Shown: positions 29,521-38,914, numbered from the stretch's first letter. The stretch: 64,000 nt of DNA from Patescibacteria group bacterium (GCA_018816885.1 JAHIUS010000021.1:1-64000); one strand, 5' to 3'. The notes: generated by a model from the sequence alone, not told the origin. Numbers and translations are program-made.

Positions 29521-30187
29521 AATATTTTTCGATATATTTTTTCATCAGAGCCTCGGCCTTGGCTGCAGCTTCCTTGTTGCCAATCCCAACCTTAAGCTTC
29601 TTCTGCAACTTGTCAAAAGTATCGGCACCCTCCAGTACAGCCGCCTCAATATCGGAATCTGTTATCCGAGTATGGGGATCAATCATAATAGACCCGCTAA
29701 CAACGATCCGATCATACTGCTCACTGCGCCTGAAATACTCATTTAAAGCCTTTCTGAGAGCCTTATCGCCCAGAACCGAGCAATGAACCTTTCGAGGTGG
29801 CAGCCCTCCAAGGCGATCAAGAATATCCTGAGGTTTGAGAGCGAGCGCACCTTCGACCTTCATGCCGCCGTTTTCGGTGGCCATAACGGACAACATGGAA
29901 GTACTCGCAATAGCCGAAGCACATCCGAAAGTCTGCCACTTGCAGTCAACAATCCGATCATTCTCAACCTTAATCCACATCTTCATCATATCCCCGCATG
30001 CCGGACTTCCTACGACAGAAGCACCGTTGTACTTGGACTCATCGAATAGAGCCGCATCTTCAACCAGATTTTCAGGGTGAAAGAAGTGTTTTTTAACCTG
30101 TTGTGAGTATGCCCAGGATTGGGAATTCCGCCCCTCGACATCGCCGTCGGTTTTTACAACTTTTATAGTCATACGTGAAGTTTGCAT
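29513..30187 (-). CDS. iscU: IscU/NifU-like Fe-S scaffold
   Basis: GSPACGDMMKMWIKV; FGCASAIASTSML; KVHCSVLG. Confidence 0.85.
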   Translation of the reverse strand: MQTSRMTIKVVKTDGDVEGRNSQSWAYSQQVKKHFFHPENLVEDAALFDESKYNGASVVGSPACGDMMKMWIKVENDRIVDCKWQTFGCASAIASTSMLSVMATENGGMKVEGALALKPQDILDRLGGLPPRKVHCSVLGDKALRKALNEYFRRSEQYDRIVVSGSIMIDPHTRITDSDIEAAVLEGADTFDKLQKKLKVGIGNKEAAAKAEALMKKYIEKYYD

Positions 30188-31410
30188 TGGCCCTGCTGAA
30201 TCTTTTTCGCTTCGAGATTCAGTGGTGAAATTCTCCTTAAAATCTCCGTGATTTTCGGCATTATTTTCAAAACAAAATCAATATCTTCGGAAGTAGTGGA
30301 GTGTCCCAGGGTGAATCGAATACTGCCGTGAGCAGCCTCATAAGGAAGTCCTAGAGCCGTAATCACATGAGAAGGATCAAGGCTTGCGGAAGTGCACGCC
30401 GAACCTGTTGAAGCATAAACTCCAAGCTCATTCAGAAACAGAATGACAGCCTCTCCCTCAATATCCAGAACGGTCATATTTACATTATTCGGCAGCCTGT
30501 TCTGGGCATCGCCGTTCAAGAAACACTTCGGGATACCGTTTTCGAGCCCGTGAATCAGTTTATCCCGCAGTTTTTCGAGCCTTTTTGACTCTTTTTCTCG
30601 GTTCTTTTGTGCCAAAGTCAAAGCTTTCGCAAAACCGACAATCCCCGGGACATTATGAGTTCCGCTTCGCAGACCTCTTTCTTGTCCGCCACCCCAGGTA
30701 ATAGGTTTGATTTTCACTCCGGAACGAATATATAAACATCCAACGCCTTTAGGGCCATAAATTTTACTGCCGTTCAAAGTCATAAGATCAACCCCGAGAT
30801 TTTTCACATTCAAATCAAGGTAGCAGCCCGCTTGACAAGCATCGGTATGAAAAAGGACGCCCTTATCGCGGCAAACCTTCGATAAATCCGCAATAGGCTG
30901 AACGGTTCCGATCTCATTATTCGAGTACATTATGGAAACAAGAATTGTATCCTTTCGAATAGCTTTTTTTAAAACTTGAGCCTCTACAAGTCCATCCTTA
31001 TTAACAGGTAAGACAGTTACCTCGAAACCCTCGTTTTCGAGCTCCAAAACAGGGTCCAAAACAGCATGATGTTCTATCGCGGAAGTTATAATATGACCCT
31101 TCCCGTAGGCCCGCGCAACACCCAAAACAGCGAGGTTGTCAGACTCGGTCCCGCTACCGCAGAAGATTATCTCCCGAGGATTACAGTCAAGAATTTTGGC
31201 AACGTCTCCTCGCGACTCTTCAAGAGCATCCTGAGCTTGCAGCCCAACTTCATAAAAAGCCGAAGGATTTCCGAACTTCTCGCAAAAATAAGGATCCATA
31301 GCAGTCTTTACAGCAGGATTCATAGGTGTAGTTGCCGCATGATCCAAGTAGATATTTTGCTTTTTGTGAGCCCTTAAAAGCTTGCTTGTCTCTGTAGAAA
31401 CGGTTGACAT
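30169..31410 (-). CDS. iscS: Cysteine desulfurase
   Basis: IYLDHAATTPMNPAV; HTDACQAGCYLDLNV; NGSKIYGPKGVG; STGSACTS. Confidence 0.93.
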   Translation of the reverse strand: MSTVSTETSKLLRAHKKQNIYLDHAATTPMNPAVKTAMDPYFCEKFGNPSAFYEVGLQAQDALEESRGDVAKILDCNPREIIFCGSGTESDNLAVLGVARAYGKGHIITSAIEHHAVLDPVLELENEGFEVTVLPVNKDGLVEAQVLKKAIRKDTILVSIMYSNNEIGTVQPIADLSKVCRDKGVLFHTDACQAGCYLDLNVKNLGVDLMTLNGSKIYGPKGVGCLYIRSGVKIKPITWGGGQERGLRSGTHNVPGIVGFAKALTLAQKNREKESKRLEKLRDKLIHGLENGIPKCFLNGDAQNRLPNNVNMTVLDIEGEAVILFLNELGVYASTGSACTSASLDPSHVITALGLPYEAAHGSIRFTLGHSTTSEDIDFVLKIMPKITEILRRISPLNLEAKKIQQGQCKLHV

Positions 31411-31595
31411 ATACAGGAAAGTATTGTGTTTAAAATAAGATATGGAAAGTATAGCAAATAATATTTCGCAACAAAAGAAAAGTGTCTTAGTATGGCTTTT
31501 GTAAGCGGTTTGCATTAAACTCCGTACACTATCCTTTAATATAAAAATTGGGATATAGGGAAAAAATAGTTGCTGTGTAGGTGTCGCGTTTTTTG

Positions 31596-31820
31596 CTAGA
31601 AATTCTCTAGCATGTAATCAATCATTTTCTTCCTGCGTTGCTTAGAAATGCCACGATGAATGAGAACTTTTTGTTTGATGTGAGAAAAGAGTCCGTCGCA
31701 ATGATTCGTTGTATTTGGCATATGCAGAATTGGCTTGTTTTGGTATGTGAATAGGTATGGCAAATTGGTTCGTAGAGACCTGTAAGCACTCCTCAGTCGT
31801 TTGTGTGTGTAATGCCAATT
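31596..31820 (-). pseudogene. Transposase C-terminal remnant
   Basis: Open frame without start: HYTHKRLRSAYRSLRTNLPYLFTYQNKPILHMPNTTNHCDGLFSHIKQKVLIHRGISKQRRKKMIDYMLENF; in-frame TAA upstream at 31821. Confidence 0.7.
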
Positions 31821-31952
31821 TTAACAAAAGAATAATCTTCCCAACCGGTTGAGATTTGACGAAACAAGGATTTTTTACCGTAAACATCTTTCATCGACGA
31901 TCCGTCCCCGGGGACGCAAAATCACCAATCACACGGCCATCAGCCATAATCC

Positions 31953-32034
31953 GTTTTTGCGTAAGCAAAAACACCCCTCACTTGGTACTTGGTACTTGGT
32001 ACTTGGTACTTGGTACTCATTACTCCTCACTAAC
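31953..32034. repeat. Hairpin plus heptad tract C
   Basis: GTTTTTGC-GTAA-GCAAAAAC; CACTTGG (TACTTGG)x4 TACTCAT TACTCCT CACTAAC. Confidence 0.9.
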
Positions 32035-32035
32035 T

Positions 32036-33538
32036 TCAAAACGGCCTTCCAACCTTAGGCCAGTTTTGCCAAACGGTAACTCCGCACCATCTAGGTCCCT
32101 CTGGGCAAGGCCCTTCTTTGCCGGTGAACTCCTCGTGCCTTCTGTTGAAACACGGCGGACCAACATATTTAGCCAACCCCGGATGAACAGCAGCAACTTG
32201 TTCAAGTTCATCACGAGCATTGTCATAAATCTCCAGTTGAGCATTGAAACAAAGCCGCAATCTCCACTTATGAAGCAGATTCAAGAAAGTTCCACTTTGC
32301 ACATATCGAACGTTCACAGCATTCGGCAGTAAATAACAGGCATGTTCGGCAGAAACACCCATCTCCAGAAGACGATTTTTTGCCTCCCAAAGCATCTCCA
32401 TAGTCTCCTCAAAAATCTCTTTAGCTTCAGGGTTTTTGCTCAAAGTAGAAGGCATATAAAAGTCCGGTTTCTCGGTATGAACCTTGGTCAGCATAGGACG
32501 AGATGCAGGAGTCATACGATGCCTTTGATCCTGAGAATCCGCAGTATGCGATAAGCACTTCTTGAAGACATAATGAACATTATTCAGAGCCCTCATAGCG
32601 GGGGAGTGAGTCCAATTATTGAGAGTATCGGTTAAATATGGATTCTTTTCCGGATTTAAAACCTCATCGAGAATCTCCTCATCACTCATGTCCGTCCCCA
32701 GCGCATAACGAATGCTTTCCGCAACAATCTTCTCAGCATCCTTATCGTAAGAAATCAATTTCGCACTTTTTCCGCCCAAATCCATGTCAAAATGAGAGTC
32801 TCCTCCAAAACTATCCTCCAAACCATCTTCCAAAGCCCCTTCTCCGACCCGATCAATGAAGTCCGGAGCAACCTCGCGAGCGGCCGCGACCATCGCGTCA
32901 ACAACCTCGCGAGCCTCAGTAGGGCAGTCGCAAGCGTTAACCATTCGGACATATCTTTTCAAAACAAGACCGGAAACCGTATGGTACAGATTGGCGGTAG
33001 CGCACACGGGGACAACATAACGAGCATTTTCAATAGCTTTTTTCTCACTATCAACGAGAATCTGCTTATCAGATTGACCCTTAATCCGCCCGATCGCACT
33101 CATCATTCGGAAATTATCCTCTTTAAGAAGCTCTGAAATACGAGAGTAAGCCTCCCAAGATTTCAAAACAGCATCTTTATAAACTTTCAAACTATCATCA
33201 GGAAGATCAGGTACATAACAAGCCGCCTCATCAAGAACAACATACCTCTGGGAACTCTGCTCGGAATTATAAAAAGGATGAGAATGCAGAAAACTCCAGA
33301 TACATTGCCGCGAAACCCCACTCAGCCCAAAAACAAAAGTCGGATGCTGAAAAGGAGTATGATGACCGGCTTCGTAAATAGCCTCACCAATCCTCTCTCG
33401 CTGCCCGTCGGAAACCTCCTGCGGCTCAATCAAACGCGGGCTGTAACAGGTTCGAGCACTCGCAATCGAAAGATCGAAAGCATTATCTGTGTAAGACAGC
33501 AGTTTAACTTGAGGTTTTTGGGGAAGAAAATTGGTCAT
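32036..33538 (-). CDS. Tandem ThyX-like (flavin-dependent thymidylate synthase) protein
   Basis: GHHTPFQHPTFVFGLSGVSRQ...NSEQSSQRYV in first half; QDQRHRMTPASRP and FLNLLHKWRLRLCFNAQLEIYDNA in second half. Confidence 0.8.
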   Translation of the reverse strand: MTNFLPQKPQVKLLSYTDNAFDLSIASARTCYSPRLIEPQEVSDGQRERIGEAIYEAGHHTPFQHPTFVFGLSGVSRQCIWSFLHSHPFYNSEQSSQRYVVLDEAACYVPDLPDDSLKVYKDAVLKSWEAYSRISELLKEDNFRMMSAIGRIKGQSDKQILVDSEKKAIENARYVVPVCATANLYHTVSGLVLKRYVRMVNACDCPTEAREVVDAMVAAAREVAPDFIDRVGEGALEDGLEDSFGGDSHFDMDLGGKSAKLISYDKDAEKIVAESIRYALGTDMSDEEILDEVLNPEKNPYLTDTLNNWTHSPAMRALNNVHYVFKKCLSHTADSQDQRHRMTPASRPMLTKVHTEKPDFYMPSTLSKNPEAKEIFEETMEMLWEAKNRLLEMGVSAEHACYLLPNAVNVRYVQSGTFLNLLHKWRLRLCFNAQLEIYDNARDELEQVAAVHPGLAKYVGPPCFNRRHEEFTGKEGPCPEGPRWCGVTVWQNWPKVGRPF

Positions 33539-33604
33539 GCCCGAAAATAATACCAAAAAAGCGGGAACTTGAAAGCGGTATTGATTGTCTAAACCTGTAA
33601 AATC

Positions 33605-33621
33605 TGGTAAAATATACGGAA
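33605..33621 (+). promoter_or_regulatory. Extended -10 immediately upstream of ATG 33622
   Basis: TGGTAAAAT ending 8 nt before ATG. Confidence 0.55.
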
Positions 33622-34866
33622 ATGATTAAGTTTATACTAAATATCTTCTCACCTTACGCTCATCCTCTGGAAAAGAGGGTCGATAAGTTTTTCAAAAAAA
33701 TAAAATCCACAAGTAATAAGCAGAAGATTCAAAAAGAACTGGAATCTTTAATGCAAAAGAACTTGGTTGTGACGAATCTTTGGATGGAAAAGAAATATAA
33801 GAATTATAAGTATTTGAAGAAAAGAATCAGACGAAAAATGTACGAAAATACAGATGTGCTGAACAAAGAATTTGATCAGTTTGCAAAAGAACATCAGATA
33901 AATGAAAATCACTTAAGAGGCGAGATCGGAAAACACGGACTTGATTATCAAGATCGACATTCGGAGAAGCTTAAATGCCTGGCTCAAATCATGGCTTTCT
34001 TTAAACCCGGAGACAAATACGAATATCAAGAGTCGGCAAACTTCGGACGCCTTCTGAATAAAGAAAAATGCGTAGGAGACTGTAACCAAATAGTGACATT
34101 TTATATCTATTTTTATTCGAGGAAATTCCCGGTTTCAGATTTAAAAATAAAAATCCTGCCCGGTCATGTCTGCCTGCACTTCGAGGGAATCGATATCGAA
34201 GCCACCAACGCAACATTCCACCACTACAAAGAGTTTGAAGCGATCCTACCAATAACGGAAATAATCTCAACAAACCTTCTGGACATAACCGACCAAACGG
34301 AAAAAACCGGAGAAATCGACCCGAGAACTATAGTGAAACGCGCCCAACTGGCCTACATGATTAGCAGCATGAAGGAGCTGGTGAAGAAAAACCTCGACAT
34401 CGCATACAGAAACGTCGGAATTACATTAATGCAACGCAAAGAGTTCAAATCGGCGATATTTTTCTTCGGGAAACTCGGCGATCGCGAACTTATTGGGAAG
34501 GCTTATCACAACGCCGCCGTGCATTATTTGAATAAAAAGAGTCTATCAAAAGCGCAGTATTACGCCGACAGATCCGGAAATGATGATCTGCAAAAAAGCG
34601 TAACCCACGCAAAGGGTGTAAAATTTTACAACCAAAAAAATTACAAAAAAGCTATCCCGTACTTCAAGAAAATAGGGGAGGAACGGATGGTAAAAGCCTG
34701 CTACCAGGGGCAGTACAATCAGCTCGTCAAGAAGGTGAAAAACGTAAAAACTATCGAAGACGCCAAAAAACACCGCTCAACCTACAATCAGATGCTCGGG
34801 CTCACCCAAAAGATAGGGAATAATGAAGCGGAGAGTTATGTGAGGGGGATACTGGGGAAGATGTAA
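33622..34866 (+). CDS. Transglutaminase-like protein with TPR-like C-terminus
   Basis: CVGDCNQIVTFYIYFYSRKF...GHVCLHFEGIDIEAT Cys/His/Asp order; helical repeats AIFFFGKLGDRELIGKAYHNAAVHYLNKK. Confidence 0.5.
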   Translation: MIKFILNIFSPYAHPLEKRVDKFFKKIKSTSNKQKIQKELESLMQKNLVVTNLWMEKKYKNYKYLKKRIRRKMYENTDVLNKEFDQFAKEHQINENHLRGEIGKHGLDYQDRHSEKLKCLAQIMAFFKPGDKYEYQESANFGRLLNKEKCVGDCNQIVTFYIYFYSRKFPVSDLKIKILPGHVCLHFEGIDIEATNATFHHYKEFEAILPITEIISTNLLDITDQTEKTGEIDPRTIVKRAQLAYMISSMKELVKKNLDIAYRNVGITLMQRKEFKSAIFFFGKLGDRELIGKAYHNAAVHYLNKKSLSKAQYYADRSGNDDLQKSVTHAKGVKFYNQKNYKKAIPYFKKIGEERMVKACYQGQYNQLVKKVKNVKTIEDAKKHRSTYNQMLGLTQKIGNNEAESYVRGILGKM

Positions 34867-34880
34867 GAAAAATTGGTTTA

Positions 34881-34905
34881 GAAAAGCTTCGCCTGAAGTT
34901 TTTTC
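34881..34905 (+). terminator. Terminator-like hairpin after 34866
   Basis: GAAAAGCTTC-GCCT-GAAGTTTTTTC. Confidence 0.5.
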
Positions 34906-35068
34906 AATGTGCAGCGTTTTTTAGGGCGCGAACCGGAATTTGATTCTGTTCGCGCTGTGGTGGGCCCGGTTGGTTGGTTCTAGAACTATTGTGTTACTGC
35001 GTACGGTAAGAAGCCTACCTGGTTACTGGAGTGGTTTGTAGGTTAGAAGTGTGATTTTAGATGAAATT

Positions 35069-35083
35069 TGCTATAATCACGCT
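35069..35083 (+). promoter_or_regulatory. Perfect extended -10 upstream of GTG 35084
   Basis: TGCTATAAT at 35069-35077. Confidence 0.65.
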
Positions 35084-36448
35084 GTGAAAAAAATATTTAT
35101 TACTTTCTCCGTTTTAATAGCTGTGTTAATTGGGTTAACATTGGTGGGGTTACCTTATTATAAAATGTATTCGGGCATTATGGAGAAATGCTTGGTTTTT
35201 CCGTCAGAATTAGGCGAAGGCGCTCAAATTGTGTATCAAGAAAGTGGCGGATCATTTCGTGAGTGCGTACATCCATTTTACGACTCTGGAAGTTGGAACT
35301 GGGATGGAAATTCACTGACAAGCGATAATGGAAGTATTGCAATATCAAGTAGTAAAATTCAAAAATGGAGTTCAGATGACGAGCTAGAGTGGGAGGTAGA
35401 TATGAATAGTGAATCTGGTAAGCGCTTTCTTAATACGTCTGTAGTTGAACTCGAGAATTTTGTTTATTTTGCAATAGGCAAAGAGGTTGACTCTGACCGT
35501 TTATATTTATGGTGGCTGGATGAGGATGGAAACTTTATTGAGGAGAATTTTGTTGAGGTTGTTGAAAAAGATGGAATATACACTTTGAGAAGTGATGAGA
35601 ATTATATTTTTGCGCATGAAGACAATGCTTATGTTTATCCATCGTGTGCCAGAGAAATGGATCTTTTGCATGTTAGTTCGAGAGGAGAAGTTCTGGGTGA
35701 TTATGAAATTGTTTCAACTGGTAGTACCAGCAATTGTATAAAAGACATTTATGCACTTGAAGATGACTCTCTTATCATTCTAAGTGAGTTTAATGAAAAT
35801 ACAGTAGTAACCCGTTTATCTTCTGATGGAGAGGTTTTTTGGGAAAAGACAATTGAAGGGAAATCTTTCGAAGAATATACTTTTTCCTGTCTAGCGCGCG
35901 AAATTTATGAAAAAGAAAATGGTGACTTATTTATGATTGGTGAAAGTTACAATTACTATCTTGATTCTCGAGGGATGGATTATGATTACTCTTGGGGGAG
36001 TGTGTGTACTTTTTTGATGGACCCTGGGACAGGAGAGTATAGTGATCCACAGGAATATAAAGACGTTGTGTCTGGATCAACGTTTATAAAAGCAATTCAG
36101 GTTTCTTTAGATGATTATGTTGTTTTGTCTAATGCTCATGGATATCCATCATCTGTGAGTCTGACAAAAATTGATTCTCAAGGAGATTTAATTTGGCAAA
36201 AAGTATATTCGAGTTTCTGGAAAGAGAAAGGTTTTCAATTAGCTCCTGCGGGAAATAATAACCTTTATGTTTTTGGCACTAAGCAGATAGGAGATTCTGA
36301 TTATTCTCGTTCAAATACGCTTGCGTTCCAAATGTTGGTGAATCAGGATGGAGATATTTACCCAATTGGCAACCTAAAAAGAAAACTTATAGGTGTTTGG
36401 GACAGAATTGAATATTTCATAACACTGAGGTGGCTCTTCTTTGGCTAG
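35084..36448 (+). CDS. Membrane-anchored beta-propeller-like hypothetical protein, AT-rich gene
   Basis: N-terminal TM VKKIFITFSVLIAVLIGLTLV; repeating LSSDGEVFWEKTI / KIDSQGDLIWQKVY blade-like motifs. Confidence 0.55.
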   Translation: MKKIFITFSVLIAVLIGLTLVGLPYYKMYSGIMEKCLVFPSELGEGAQIVYQESGGSFRECVHPFYDSGSWNWDGNSLTSDNGSIAISSSKIQKWSSDDELEWEVDMNSESGKRFLNTSVVELENFVYFAIGKEVDSDRLYLWWLDEDGNFIEENFVEVVEKDGIYTLRSDENYIFAHEDNAYVYPSCAREMDLLHVSSRGEVLGDYEIVSTGSTSNCIKDIYALEDDSLIILSEFNENTVVTRLSSDGEVFWEKTIEGKSFEEYTFSCLAREIYEKENGDLFMIGESYNYYLDSRGMDYDYSWGSVCTFLMDPGTGEYSDPQEYKDVVSGSTFIKAIQVSLDDYVVLSNAHGYPSSVSLTKIDSQGDLIWQKVYSSFWKEKGFQLAPAGNNNLYVFGTKQIGDSDYSRSNTLAFQMLVNQDGDIYPIGNLKRKLIGVWDRIEYFITLRWLFFG

Positions 36449-36541
36449 GCAGGCTTAATATTACTTTGAAGGAGTTTACGGCAACAAGCGTGGCAGGCTA
36501 TTGGCTTTTTTATTTTACAGGTTTGGAGAACGCAAAAAACC

Positions 36542-36617
36542 TGGTGGGCCTGGTTGGACTTGAACCAACGGCCAAGACGTTATGAGCGTCCTGCTCTAAC
36601 CACTGAGCTACAGGCCC
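36542..36617 (-). tRNA. tRNA with CAU anticodon (Ile2 or elongator Met), CCA encoded
   Basis: GGGCCTG acceptor, CTCATAA anticodon loop, GTTGG-TTCAAGT-CCAAC T arm, CAGGCCC-A-CCA. Confidence 0.93.
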
Positions 36618-36686
36618 TAATTTTCAAGGAAACAAACAGCCCAGCAATCTTAATACAAAAACCCAAATAAAAAAAGCCAACAATCC

Positions 36687-36735
36687 TCTAGAGTCTAAGG
36701 TCTAGAGTCTAAGGTCTAGAGTCTAGGATCTTATT
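36687..36735. repeat. Heptad tract N
   Basis: TCTAGAG TCTAAGG TCTAGAG TCTAAGG TCTAGAG TCTAGGA TCTTATT. Confidence 0.85.
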
Positions 36736-37000
36736 TCTTCTCTAACTTCGTAATCACTCTGGCAAGCCTCGCTTTCTTCCTTGCAGCGGTGTTTTTGTGA
36801 AGAATATTCTTCTTCTCAGCCATATCGATCTCCTTCTGAGCTCGAGGAAGAGCATTCTTGGCTTCATCAATCTTTCCGGCTTTAACTGCTTCATCAACCT
36901 CTCGAATAGCCCTTTTATAGTTGACGCGCACGCTGTAATTTCGCTTCTGTTTAACGATAGATTGTCTCAAAGCCTTCTTGGCAGCTTGTGTTATCGGCAT
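36731..37000 (-). CDS. rpsT: 30S ribosomal protein S20
   Basis: MPITQAAKKALRQSIVKQKRNYSVR...ILHKNTAARKKARLAR. Confidence 0.9.
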   Translation of the reverse strand: MPITQAAKKALRQSIVKQKRNYSVRVNYKRAIREVDEAVKAGKIDEAKNALPRAQKEIDMAEKKNILHKNTAARKKARLARVITKLEKK

Positions 37001-37169
37001 AATATTTTTTATTGGAAAATTTGCGAGTGAAATTATAAGGAAAGTTACCCTGGAAGTCAAATAGAAAACCGGAAGTTTATTTCGAATCCTACAGTGTTTC
37101 CCCAATCAAAAAAGAAAATTCATTTCGAATGATTCTGCAGCGCTAACTATATTGCAAATTGAAATTTAT

Positions 37170-37221
37170 TTGGATCTTGTTTCTTGTCTCTTGGTTCTAT
37201 GGTGTTTTGCTTTCGCAAAAC
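37170..37221. repeat. Heptad tract D plus hairpin (reverse orientation)
   Basis: TTGGATC TTGTTTC TTGTCTC TTGGTTC TATGGTG; GTTTTGC-TTTC-GCAAAAC. Confidence 0.75.
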
Positions 37222-37381
37222 GGCTTATTGTTATTTTTTGCGCTCCGCTTTGCTACGCGCTGTTTTTAAAAGTTGCCCCCCCTTTTTTTAATCTAAATTT
37301 AATGTCGCTGTGTTATTTATAGGAGCCCAACTTGGGAATTCGCGCGGAAAAAAAGTAAAAAAAATTCATAACCAAACCAAA

Positions 37382-38830
37382 ATGAAAAAAGCACTCTCAA
37401 TGCTGATTCTGTTCGTAATGCTGGCTCCAAACCTCCAAATTCAGGAGGCAAAAGCCGCCTCGGCCCTAGATATTGTAATTAACGAAATAGCTTGGGCCGG
37501 CTCACTCGATGCCTCGGGAGATGAGTATCTGGAGCTTTACAACAATACAGGATCAAGCATCGATCTAACAGGTTGGCAATTGCTCGATGATGAATCTCCA
37601 ACAGAACTTTCCGGAGTAGTCCCGGCAAACGGTTATTTCTTGATAGAAGGTAGCGAAGATGCGGTCTCAACAATAACTGCAGACTTGATTTTGGGCCTTT
37701 CTTTCGCCAACTCAGGAGACACACTCGAGCTGCAGGATGACCTAGGTAACACAATCGATATAGTTAATTCTGCAGGATCAGATTGGCCGGCCGGCGACAA
37801 TACGACTAAAGCCTCAATGGAACGCGTAAGCGGAGCCCTGCAGGGCGATGACAACTTCCTAAGCTGCCAAACAGGCAACGGCAATCAATCAAGTGACGGA
37901 TCAAGCATATTGGGAACCCCGGGAACCCTCAACAGCGTTAGCGAAAGCCCAACCGGAACCGCAGTCACGCTAACCCCCTCCGCGGAAACACTGCAAGTAG
38001 GAGAAACTCTCTTAATCACAGCTTCTGTAACAGGAGTAGAAGATCTTTTCTCATACGGTTTCGACCTCGATTACGACGAAACAGTTCTTGATTACCAAAC
38101 GGCGACAGTAGGAGGCTTTCTAACAGACTCAACATTCAACGCGGAATTGGAAAACGGCGAAGAAGGAACTCTAGTCATAGGAGAAGCCAGAACACTTCCT
38201 GAGAAAACAGGAATCTCGGGAGACGGCACACTTTTTACAGTAGAATTTTTAGTAATAGGAGTAGCGGGCTCAAGTACGGCAATAACTTTCTCAAATAGCT
38301 TTATTTCAAACCCGGAAATAGACATAGAATCCAATTTCAACGGAACGGAAGTTGCAATAGAGGCGGATGCCGGGGAGATAACGGATTTAGCGGCAGCAGA
38401 AAGCGCAGAAAGATACTCAATTGACCTAACTTGGACAGCGGCGGAAGGCGGAGCCGATTATTACAGGATTTTAAGGCTGAATCAGGAAGGCGATTACGAA
38501 GAACTGGGAACAGCCTCGGGAACAACCTTTACTGATGGAAGCCAAGTCATCCCAAACATCACATACACATACCAAATAGTGACAGTCCTTGGGATTTCCG
38601 AGAGTACAGGTGTTCAAGTCGAAGCTCAGGAAACAAGAGGACTAACAGGGGACAGCAACAGATCTGACAGAGTCGATGGACGAGACCTCGACAATCTCGC
38701 CAAACACTATGGCGAAACATCCCTCGATGAAAATTACGACCTGCTGATAGACACAACTTACGACGGAGCAATCAACGGAAGCGACCTCATCGATATCGGA
38801 GTGAATTGGGCACTTACTTACGCGGAATAG
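37382..38830 (+). CDS. Secreted LTD - cohesin - Fn3 - dockerin-like protein
   Basis: INEIAWAGSLDASGDEYLELYNNTGSSIDLTGWQL (lamin tail domain); cohesin-like VGETLLITASVTGVEDLFSYGFDLDYDETVL; C-terminal GDSNRSDRVDGRDLDNL / YDGAINGSDLIDIGVNW Ca-loops. Confidence 0.8.
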   Translation: MKKALSMLILFVMLAPNLQIQEAKAASALDIVINEIAWAGSLDASGDEYLELYNNTGSSIDLTGWQLLDDESPTELSGVVPANGYFLIEGSEDAVSTITADLILGLSFANSGDTLELQDDLGNTIDIVNSAGSDWPAGDNTTKASMERVSGALQGDDNFLSCQTGNGNQSSDGSSILGTPGTLNSVSESPTGTAVTLTPSAETLQVGETLLITASVTGVEDLFSYGFDLDYDETVLDYQTATVGGFLTDSTFNAELENGEEGTLVIGEARTLPEKTGISGDGTLFTVEFLVIGVAGSSTAITFSNSFISNPEIDIESNFNGTEVAIEADAGEITDLAAAESAERYSIDLTWTAAEGGADYYRILRLNQEGDYEELGTASGTTFTDGSQVIPNITYTYQIVTVLGISESTGVQVEAQETRGLTGDSNRSDRVDGRDLDNLAKHYGETSLDENYDLLIDTTYDGAINGSDLIDIGVNWALTYAE

Positions 38831-38841
38831 AGACAAGAAAC

Positions 38842-38908
38842 GTTCCCCTCGCTTCGGCGAGGGGAACACCATCCACTTGGTACTTGGCATTTGAGACTCC
38901 TTACTAAC
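38842..38908. repeat. Hairpin plus heptad tract E
   Basis: GTTCCCCTCGC-TTCG-GCGAGGGGAAC; CACTTGG TACTTGG CATTTGA GACTCCT TACTAAC. Confidence 0.85.
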
Positions 38909-38914
38909 AAAAAC

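Noticed and set aside
31642-31887. 81-aa minus ORF in the ORF track
   Set aside because: Wrong frame; the neighbouring frame gives the transposase-like sequence instead
31979-32034. TACTTGG array as CRISPR
   Set aside because: 7-nt back-to-back units with no spacers and no cas genes in the window
34926-34973. A second complete tRNA
   Set aside because: Only the 3' end matches; no anticodon or D arm can be folded
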